Positions 14,281-19,590 of a DNA stretch of 19,590 nt are shown piece after piece (positions within the stretch are counted from its first letter, which is position 1; the number at the start of each line of letters is the position of its first letter). A model generated the notes under the pieces. It saw only the letters and a list, made by a program, of their open reading frames with translations, made no database searches and was not told where the DNA came from. The stretch covers positions 1-19,590 of the forward strand of contig DATJJW010000301.1 of NCBI GenBank assembly GCA_035491935.1, written 5' to 3'. The stretch comes from DATJJW01 sp035491935 (GTDB lineage: Bacteria; Pseudomonadota; Alphaproteobacteria; ATCC43930; CGMCC-115725). Both the position numbers and the translations under genes were made by a program.

Positions 14281-14532
14281 CTAGTTCAGGCCCTTGCCGG
14301 ACTTGGCGTATTTCTCGCTCAAGGGGTGGTCCGGCTGCGTCACGTCCTGGTCATCCTTGATGATACGATAGCGGCACATGGCATTGTCCACCGTGCCCCA
14401 GGCGCGTGCCGCCCAGACGTGGTGTGCGCTCTCATACGTATCGAAGGGACCGAGGCGCTCGATGCTCTGTCCAGGGGCCGCAACCTCGAATTTCGTGTCG
14501 ACGTACTCGCCGCCTACGACCCAATAGCTCAT
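14281..14532 (-). CDS. DUF4170 domain protein
   Basis: This is an 83-residue soluble protein beginning MSYWVVGGEYVDTKFEVAAP, with RLGPFDTYESAHHVWAARAW and NAMCRYRIIKD following. These match my recollection of the DUF4170 family, a small one found mostly in alphaproteobacteria. It has no signal peptide or TM segment. The WVVGGEY...F...A.GPF..Y..A...W pattern suggests a single compact alpha/beta domain. The function is unknown. An AGGCGAG stretch upstream may serve as ribosome binding site. It is monocistronic, ending at the shared hairpin, with a 334-bp intergenic region on its 5' side. Confidence 0.85.
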   Translation of the reverse strand: MSYWVVGGEYVDTKFEVAAPGQSIERLGPFDTYESAHHVWAARAWGTVDNAMCRYRIIKDDQDVTQPDHPLSEKYAKSGKGLN

Positions 14533-14680
14533 CGGTCATACTCGCCTGATTGCAACAGCCGGCGGGCATTCTGCGGTGAATGCGTGATGTCCGCAAGCAC
14601 GGCAAGGCGCTGAAACCCCTCGATTTCCGCCGGGAAGCAATGGGCGTGCCGCATAGCCCGGCGATTTTGAGCGGCGTGCC

Positions 14681-14705
14681 GGAACCTTTGCCCTATCCTA
14701 GTGTT
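14681..14705 (+). promoter_or_regulatory. Candidate EcfG promoter upstream of the mipA-like gene
   Basis: GGAAC (14681-14685), 16 nt, then TGTT (14702-14705). The -35 matches the EcfG consensus exactly and the -10 has one mismatch from CGTT. The spacing is identical to the candidate at 12400-12424 on the other strand. The implied leader to the mipA-like start is about 150 nt, longer than usual, and would contain the 36-aa ORF. Confidence 0.4.
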
Positions 14706-14746
14706 CAATTCGCCGATTCCGCAGCCAACGTCCGGTGGAAGAATTC

Positions 14747-14857
14747 ATGTCCCGCCATTGCATAGCCTTGAAACCTTCACGCCGGACGCCGATGATGGAA
14801 AGGACGACGACAACCAACGCGAGCGGGCAGCCCGACGACGTCGGATCAGGGGAATAG
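14747..14857 (+). CDS. Possible 36-aa leader ORF upstream of the mipA-like gene
   Basis: ATG at 14747 is preceded by GGAAG at 5-nt spacing. The frame runs 36 codons to TAG at 14855, beginning MSRHCIALKPSRRTPMMERT and ending in a hydrophilic, Thr/Asp/Gly-rich stretch. It shares the reading frame of the downstream outer-membrane gene, and its stop overlaps that gene's AGGGGG ribosome binding site. It could therefore be a leader peptide coupled to it, or just an untranslated stretch. It has no recognised family and no TM segment. It does not look like NepR, the small anti-sigma partner of EcfG. Confidence 0.25.
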   Translation: MSRHCIALKPSRRTPMMERTTTTNASGQPDDVGSGE

Positions 14858-14861
14858 GGGG
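14856..14861 (+). promoter_or_regulatory. Ribosome binding site that fixes the mipA-like TTG start
   Basis: AGGGGG ends 5 nt before TTG at 14867. An in-frame TAG at 14855-14857 rules out any earlier start, and no ATG or GTG occurs before the signal-peptide core. The TTG is therefore the only sensible start. Confidence 0.7.
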
Positions 14862-14866
14862 CAACA

Positions 14867-15748
14867 TTGCATCATCGCGCTCGGCATCCATACTCGGCCT
14901 GCGGGCTCCTCATCCTGATCCTGTTTGCCGGATGGTTGGGGCTGGCGCCGTCGAAAGCCATGGCGCAGACGCCATCGCCGCTCGGCGAGTGGCAATTCTC
15001 GGCCGGCGTGCCGCTGCGCACGATGTTCGAGAACCCGATGCCGAAATGGGACATCAGCTTCGGCCCCGCCTTCGACTATCAACCGGATTTCGAAGGCTCG
15101 AATTCCTACAAGGCCCAACCGGGCCTGGCCCTCGATGTCCGTTATCGCGACATCGCCTTCATATCGACCGGCGAAGGCGTGGGCGTGAATCTGCTGCGCG
15201 GCAAGACTTATCGCGCCGGCGTCGCCATCACCTACGACCTCGGCCGTTCGGGCGACGACAACCATCACCTGCGCAGCCTCGACAACATCGCGACGGCGCC
15301 GGAGGTCAAGGTTTTCGCCGATTACGTCTTCCTGCCGACCGTCGCCGGCCACCAATGGCCGATCGTCACGCGCATCGACGCACGGCGCGGCTTCGGCGGT
15401 AATAACGGCTATATCGGCGACCTCTCCCTCTATGCGCCGGTCACGGGGTCGAAGACCTTCTTCGTCTTCGTCGGCCCGACCGTCTCGGCTGCAGACTCGA
15501 CCTATATGCGCAACTATTTCGGCGTCACGTCGCTACAGGCGACGAATGGCCATCTCAAACCCTTCCGACCTGGTAGCGGCATCAAGGATGTCGGCATCGG
15601 CGCCAGCGCCACCTGGTTCTTCGCCAAGCACTGGTTCATGACCGGCGACATCTCGTTCGAGAAGCTGGTCGGCCAGGCCGCCGAAAGCCCGCTTTCGGTG
15701 GACAGCACCGCGATCGCCGTCAGCAGCAGCGTCGAATATCAATTCTGA
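14867..15748 (+). CDS. MipA/OmpV family outer-membrane protein
   Basis: This is a 293-residue exported protein starting at TTG. The signal peptide is HHRAR, a hydrophobic core GLLILILFAGWLGLAP, and a cleavage site after A33 (KAMA before QTP). The mature protein shows alternating beta strands, begins WQFSAGVPLRTMFENPMPKW, and continues GPAFDYQPDFEGSNSYKAQP. It ends VSSSVEYQF, with the terminal Phe used by the BAM complex for outer-membrane insertion. The P-x-FEGS...P-x-x-xxxYRD and late ATWFFAKHW...LVGQAAESPLS pattern fits MipA/OmpV, a family named for a protein that scaffolds the murein hydrolase MltA with PBP1B. Whether this copy does so is not shown. The lipoprotein gene follows after 22 nt and is probably co-transcribed. 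A candidate EcfG promoter lies upstream. Confidence 0.8.
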   Translation: MHHRARHPYSACGLLILILFAGWLGLAPSKAMAQTPSPLGEWQFSAGVPLRTMFENPMPKWDISFGPAFDYQPDFEGSNSYKAQPGLALDVRYRDIAFISTGEGVGVNLLRGKTYRAGVAITYDLGRSGDDNHHLRSLDNIATAPEVKVFADYVFLPTVAGHQWPIVTRIDARRGFGGNNGYIGDLSLYAPVTGSKTFFVFVGPTVSAADSTYMRNYFGVTSLQATNGHLKPFRPGSGIKDVGIGASATWFFAKHWFMTGDISFEKLVGQAAESPLSVDSTAIAVSSSVEYQF

Positions 15749-15757
15749 CCTACTTCC

Positions 15758-15761
15758 GGAG
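15758..15761 (+). promoter_or_regulatory. Ribosome binding site that places the lipoprotein start at 15771
   Basis: GGAG ends 9 nt before ATG 15771 but directly abuts ATG 15762, leaving no spacing there. This favours the inner ATG, which also gives a normal lipoprotein signal peptide (MTRTAILPCLFLLAGC). Confidence 0.6.
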
Positions 15762-15770
15762 ATGCTCTTG

Positions 15771-16142
15771 ATGACCCGCACGGCAATCCTTCCTTGCCTG
15801 TTCCTGCTCGCCGGCTGCGCAGCGCTGGGCGGGTCCCAGACGCCCAGCTCCTTCGTGGTGGCGTTCAATCGCGACAGTGCCAATCTCACGCCTGGAGCCC
15901 AACAGGTGATGGACGGCATCGCCGATCAGGTGACGCAGCAGCATCCCTCCAAGGTCGAGATCATCGGCCAGACCTCCGGTACCACGTCCAAGGACATCCA
16001 GGTGGCCGACCAGCGCGCCCAAGTCGTACAGAATGCCCTGACGCAAGCCGGCGTGCCCGCCAACCTGCTCCAGCGCAATCCAAGCGTCCAACCGGGCGGC
16101 GACGCGCTGTCGCGCAAGGTGCTGGTCGTCTTCGATAAGTAG
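15771..16142 (+). CDS. OmpA-like domain lipoprotein
   Basis: This is a 123-residue protein. The lipobox LLAGC places the lipidated Cys at residue 16. Residue +2 is Ala, not Asp, so Lol-dependent transfer to the outer membrane is expected. Residues 27-123 resemble a short OmpA C-terminal domain: FVVAFNRDSANLTPGAQQVM, then ADQRAQVVQNALTQAGVPAN. In OmpA domains an Asp (GHTD) and an Arg (LSxxRA) hold the diaminopimelate of peptidoglycan. Here the Arg is kept (R82) but the Asp position reads GQTSG, with Ser69, so canonical peptidoglycan binding is doubtful. It lies 22 nt after the MipA/OmpV-like gene, suggesting a joint envelope role. No clear hairpin follows before the convergent gene. Confidence 0.8.
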   Translation: MTRTAILPCLFLLAGCAALGGSQTPSSFVVAFNRDSANLTPGAQQVMDGIADQVTQQHPSKVEIIGQTSGTTSKDIQVADQRAQVVQNALTQAGVPANLLQRNPSVQPGGDALSRKVLVVFDK

Positions 16143-16292
16143 ATAGCCGGCGAAACCGCCTACAGTAGTAAGGCCAGGATTTAGTGTCAGAGGCGGGCGT
16201 TCCCTCCTTTGATCGATCCCGGCTGGCAACTTTCGAGAATGCGCCGAAGGACGAGCGGCCTGATTTGTGGCTGAGCCACTCGGGCGTCGGCC

Positions 16293-19200
16293 TTATGGCG
16301 CCCCGAAGCCGCCGCCGCCCGGCGTTTCGATGATGAAGACATCCTCCGCCGCCATCTCGGCACGGCAGCAGGCGGGATAGGTCTCGCGCCCGCCATCCCG
16401 TCGCTCGACAATATTGAATCCCAGCGCGCCGGGGCTCCCGCCTTCGAGACCGAAGGGCGCGACCTTGCGGCGGTTGGCGAGCATGGCCGCCGTCATCGCC
16501 TCCAGGAAGCGCACCCGCCGCACCACGCCGTCGCCGCCCCTGTGCCGGCCCTCGCCACCCGAGCCCTTGCGGATGCGGAAATCGTCGATCATGACCGGGA
16601 AGCGCCATTCCAGCACCTCCGGATCGGTCAGCCGTGAATTGGTCATATGGGTCTGCACGGCATCCGTGCCGTCGAAATCCGGCCCGGCGCCGGAGCCGCC
16701 GCACACCGTCTCGTAATACTGGTACGTGTCGTTGCCGAAGGTGAAGTTGTTCATCGTGCCCTGGGCCGCGGCCATGACGCCCAAGGCGCCATAGAGCGCG
16801 TCGGTCACGCATTGGCTGGTCTCGACATTGCCGGCGACGACCGCCGCCGGGTAGCGCGGGTTCAGCATCGAGCCGTCGGGATTGCGGATCTCGATCGGCA
16901 CCAGGCAGCCGCCATTCATCGGGATCTCGTCATCGACCAGCGTGCGGAAGACGTAGAGCACGGCGGCCTTGGCGACGGCGGCCGGTGCGTTGAAGTTGCT
17001 GGGCTGCTGTGGGCTGGATCCTGCGAAATCGACCACCGCCCTGCGCGCCTGATGGTCGATCGACACCGCCACATTGATGCGGGCGCCGTCATCCAGCTCG
17101 ACCGTGAAGCTGCCATCCTGCAAATGATCCAGCACCCGGCGCACGGATTCCGCGGCGTTGTCCTGGACATGGGTCATATAGGCCTGGACGACATCGAGAC
17201 CGAACAGCCGGATCATGGCATGCAGCTCCTGCACGCCCTTCTCGCAGGCCGCGATCTGCGAGCGCAGATCGCCCAGGTTCTGCACCGGGTTGCGCGCCGG
17301 ATATCTCGACGTGCCGAGCAGTTCGATCAATGCCTGTTCACGGAAATGCCCGGCATCGACCAGCAGGAAATTGTCGATCAGCACGCCCTCGTCGTCGATG
17401 GTCTTGCTGTCGGGCGGCATGGAGCCAGGCGTCAGCCCGCCGATATCGGCCTGATGGCCGCGCGCGGCAACATAGAACAGTACCGGGCCGGTGCCTGTCC
17501 GGTCCTCCTCGCCGAAGACCGGGGTGATGACGGTGACGTCCGGCAGGTGCGTGCCGCCATTATACGGCGTGTTCAGCATGTAGACGTCGCCAGGCTTCAT
17601 GCCGCGCCCGTCTCGGCATTCCCCCCTCGCCTTGATGATGCTGGCGACGCTCTCGCCCATCGAGCCCAGATGCACCGGCATGTGGGGCGCATTCGCGACC
17701 AGCGACGCCTCGCCATCGAACAAGGCGCAGGAGAAATCCAGCCGCTCCTTGATGTTAACCGAATAGGCGGTGTTCTGCAGCGCCACGCCCATCTGCTCGG
17801 CGATCGACATGAACAGGTTGTTGAACAGCTCCAACATCACCGGGTCGGCTTCCGTACCGATGGCGTGACGCTGCGGCCGCGCCACCGCACGCTCCAGGAT
17901 CAGATTGGCGCGATCGTCCAGCCGTGCCGCCCAACCGGGGTCGAGCACGGTGGTCGCCGTCGCCTCCTTGATGATCGCCGGCCCCAAGATCTTCTGTCCG
18001 GCGCCCAGCCGGTCGCGATCATAGAGTGGCACCGGCTCGAAACGCGTGCCGGTCCAGAAATCGACATGCGTGATAGGCTGGGCATCGTGCTCGGCCATAG
18101 GCGCAGCGCCGCTTTCATCGCCGGTACCCGCCGCCTGGCCGATGATCTCGACCCGCACCGCCTCAACAACCAGCGCCTTGCTTTCCGGCACGAAGCCATA
18201 ACGGCGGCGATGCGCCGTCTCAAAATCCCGGACCACCTCGTCGGCGCTGCCGAACGGCACCTCCAGGGTCGAATCCGTGCCTTCGTATTTGAGCGACAGC
18301 CGCGCTTCGGCCTCGATCTGGCCGTCCGCGACGCCTTGCGCCGCCATCTCGGCGCGGCCGGCCCGGGACAACTCCGCCACTGCACGTTCCAGCTCGTCCA
18401 CACCGGCATCCAGGCGCTTCTCGACCGCGCGGCTCTTCAACAGCCGCATATCGGCCTGGCCGATGCCATAGGCCGAGAGCACGCCGGCCAGCGGATGGAT
18501 GAAGATCCGGTCCATGGCCAAACTGTCGGCGACCCGGCAGGCATGCTGGCCGCCGGCCCCGCCGAAGCAGACGAGCGTGTAGCGGGTGACGTCGTAGCCC
18601 CGCTGCACCGAAATGCGCTTGATCGCGTTCGCCATGTTCTCGACCGCGATGGTGAGGAAGCCTTCGGCGATGGCTTCGGGCGATTTAGCGCTGCCGGTGG
18701 CCGCTTCGACCTCGCGCGCCATCGCGGCGAATTGCTCGGCCACGGCATCGCGGTCGAGCGGCTCGTCGCCATTGGCCCCGAACACGGCCGGGAAGTGCTG
18801 CGGCTGGATGCGGCCCAACATGACATTGCAGTCGGTGACGGTGAGCGGGCCGCCGCGCCGATAGCAAGCCGGGCCCGGCACGGCACCGGCACTTTCCGGC
18901 CCGACGCGGAATCTCGCCCCGTCGAAGCGGCAGATCGAGCCGCCGCCGGCCGCCACGGTGTGGATATGCATCATCGGCGCGCGCAGGCGCACGCCGGCCA
19001 CCACCGTCTCGAAGCTGCGCTCGTACTCGCCGGCATAATGTGAGACGTCGGTGGACGTCCCGCCCATGTCGAAACCGATCAGCCGGTCGAAGCCTGCCGC
19101 CTCGCCCGATTTCACCGCGCCGACGATGCCCCCGGCCGGTCCCGACAGGATGGCGTCGCGGCCCTGGAAGTGCCTGGCGTCGGTCAAACCGCCATTCGAC

Positions 19201-19590
19201 TGCATGAACAGGAGCCTGGCCGCCTCGGCCGCACCGGTCTCGCCGTTCAGCGCCGCATCGACCCGGTCGACATAGCGGCGCAGGATCGGCGAGAGATAGG
19301 CGTCGACCACGCTGGTATCGCCGCGGCCGACCAGCTTCATCAGCGGGCTCACCTCGTGGCTCACCGATACCTGCGTGAAGCCCAGCGCGCGCGCGATGCG
19401 GGCGATGGCGTTCTCGTGCTCCGGATAGCGATAGCCGTGCATCAGCACGATCGCGACCGAGCGGATGCCGGCATCGAAACCGGCTTTGAGCGCCGCGCGC
19501 GCCTGGGCCTCGTCAAGGGCCACGCGCACGGTACCGTCGGCCAGCAAGCGCTCCTCGATCTCGACCACCTGCTCGTAGAGCATCTCGGGC
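16293..19590 (-). CDS. Fused hydantoinase A/B, 5-oxoprolinase (ATP-hydrolysing), N-terminus outside window
   Basis: This family hydrolyses cyclic amides at the cost of ATP. The fused form is typically 5-oxoprolinase (EC 3.5.2.9), which opens 5-oxo-L-proline to glutamate. The frame runs off the window end (PEMLYEQVVEIEERL), so ATG 19583 is internal. About 1098 residues are visible and perhaps 100 are missing. The HyuA half carries FMQSNGGLTD, ILSGPAGGIVGA, LIGFDMGGTSTDVSHYAGE, VAAGGGSI and CFGGAGGQHACRVAD (ASKHA-type ATP site). The HyuB half starts near 17845 with LELFNNLFMSIAEQMG and includes NIKERLDFSCALFDG, APHMPVHLGSM, PGDVYMLNTPYNGGTHLPD and the Gly-rich end ETPGGGGFGAP. Both halves in one chain favour OPLAH-type 5-oxoprolinase over split hydantoinase or acetone carboxylase. 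Exact substrate specificity cannot be read. Confidence 0.9.
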   Translation of the reverse strand, partial: PEMLYEQVVEIEERLLADGTVRVALDEAQARAALKAGFDAGIRSVAIVLMHGYRYPEHENAIARIARALGFTQVSVSHEVSPLMKLVGRGDTSVVDAYLSPILRRYVDRVDAALNGETGAAEAARLLFMQSNGGLTDARHFQGRDAILSGPAGGIVGAVKSGEAAGFDRLIGFDMGGTSTDVSHYAGEYERSFETVVAGVRLRAPMMHIHTVAAGGGSICRFDGARFRVGPESAGAVPGPACYRRGGPLTVTDCNVMLGRIQPQHFPAVFGANGDEPLDRDAVAEQFAAMAREVEAATGSAKSPEAIAEGFLTIAVENMANAIKRISVQRGYDVTRYTLVCFGGAGGQHACRVADSLAMDRIFIHPLAGVLSAYGIGQADMRLLKSRAVEKRLDAGVDELERAVAELSRAGRAEMAAQGVADGQIEAEARLSLKYEGTDSTLEVPFGSADEVVRDFETAHRRRYGFVPESKALVVEAVRVEIIGQAAGTGDESGAAPMAEHDAQPITHVDFWTGTRFEPVPLYDRDRLGAGQKILGPAIIKEATATTVLDPGWAARLDDRANLILERAVARPQRHAIGTEADPVMLELFNNLFMSIAEQMGVALQNTAYSVNIKERLDFSCALFDGEASLVANAPHMPVHLGSMGESVASIIKARGECRDGRGMKPGDVYMLNTPYNGGTHLPDVTVITPVFGEEDRTGTGPVLFYVAARGHQADIGGLTPGSMPPDSKTIDDEGVLIDNFLLVDAGHFREQALIELLGTSRYPARNPVQNLGDLRSQIAACEKGVQELHAMIRLFGLDVVQAYMTHVQDNAAESVRRVLDHLQDGSFTVELDDGARINVAVSIDHQARRAVVDFAGSSPQQPSNFNAPAAVAKAAVLYVFRTLVDDEIPMNGGCLVPIEIRNPDGSMLNPRYPAAVVAGNVETSQCVTDALYGALGVMAAAQGTMNNFTFGNDTYQYYETVCGGSGAGPDFDGTDAVQTHMTNSRLTDPEVLEWRFPVMIDDFRIRKGSGGEGRHRGGDGVVRRVRFLEAMTAAMLANRRKVAPFGLEGGSPGALGFNIVERRDGGRETYPACCRAEMAAEDVFIIETPGGGGFGAP

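Larger units (their letters stand above)
14533..14866. other. Intergenic region between DUF4170 and mipA-like genes
   Basis: This 334-bp divergent gap carries the promoters of both neighbours. It holds a candidate EcfG promoter (14681-14705, + strand) and a short ORF with a ribosome binding site (14747-14857). The remaining sequence up to 14680 shows no convincing gene, hairpin, tRNA or repeat. The short open frame 14580-14765 has no recognisable protein character. Confidence 0.6.

Noticed and set aside
14580..14765. Plus-strand 61-codon open frame in the intergenic region
   Set aside because: No clear ribosome binding site, no recognisable fold, and it spans the candidate promoter.
14747..14857. 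The small ORF as a NepR-type anti-sigma factor
   Set aside because: It is too short and lacks the NepR helices. No ecfG or phyR gene is adjacent.
14701..15402. Plus-strand 233-codon open frame
   Set aside because: It overlaps the MipA/OmpV-like gene in another frame and is Arg-rich shadow sequence.
16143..16292. Terminator between the lipoprotein and hydantoinase genes
   Set aside because: I found no convincing stem-loop with a T-run on either strand in this 150-bp convergent gap.
16647..19043. Plus-strand open frame of 798 codons
   Set aside because: It lies fully antisense to the clearly conserved HyuA-HyuB gene. Its composition (Arg/His/Gly/Ala-rich, no motifs) is that of a shadow frame in GC-rich DNA.
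1..19590. CRISPR arrays, tRNA or rRNA genes, insertion sequences
   Set aside because: No regularly spaced repeats, cloverleaf-like sequence, transposase or terminal inverted repeats were seen on either strand.

Overview
The window is GC-rich, densely coding DNA, most likely from an alphaproteobacterium and possibly one close to Rhodospirillales. The lineage call rests on a DUF4170 protein, a TIGR01459-type HAD protein with the DxWGV signature, alphaproteobacterial-style glycogen/trehalose gene order, and two sequences resembling promoters of the alphaproteobacterial general-stress sigma factor EcfG. It is an inference; no rRNA or tRNA marker is present.

Region 1 (1-11346, + strand) is one long alpha-glucan/trehalose operon: glgB (5' end outside the window), glgX, treZ, malQ, treY, otsB. 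From glgX onward every junction is a 4-nt stop/start overlap (GTGA, ATGA, ATGA, TTGA). The genes form a loop. GlgB and GlgX add and remove glycogen branches, MalQ redistributes short maltodextrins, TreY turns the reducing end of a maltodextrin into a trehalosyl unit, and TreZ releases trehalose. OtsB, a trehalose-6-phosphate phosphatase from the other trehalose pathway, closes the operon without OtsA in view.

Region 2 (11350-12351, - strand) is a compact operon of three small membrane proteins: DUF1328-like, then DUF883/ElaB-YqjD-like, then a two-TM holin-like protein. It is preceded by a candidate EcfG promoter, which suggests an envelope stress role. Its last stop codon lies 3 nt from the otsB stop.

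Region 3 (12472-14237, + strand) holds a GT-A-like glycosyltransferase candidate and a class IIA HAD protein. It ends at a perfect 10-bp hairpin shared with a convergent DUF4170 gene (14281-14532, - strand).

Region 4 (14533-16142) is a roughly 330-bp intergenic stretch with a second candidate EcfG promoter and a possible 36-aa leader ORF. It is followed by a MipA/OmpV-type outer-membrane protein and a small OmpA-like lipoprotein, both + strand.

Region 5 (16293-19590, - strand) is most of a fused HyuA-HyuB hydantoinase/5-oxoprolinase whose N-terminus lies beyond the window.

I see no mobile element, CRISPR array, RNA gene or defence island. Nothing here is clearly a new system. The most useful leads are the pairing of OtsB with TreY/TreZ, the two similar stress-promoter candidates, and several proteins lacking a residue normally central to their fold.
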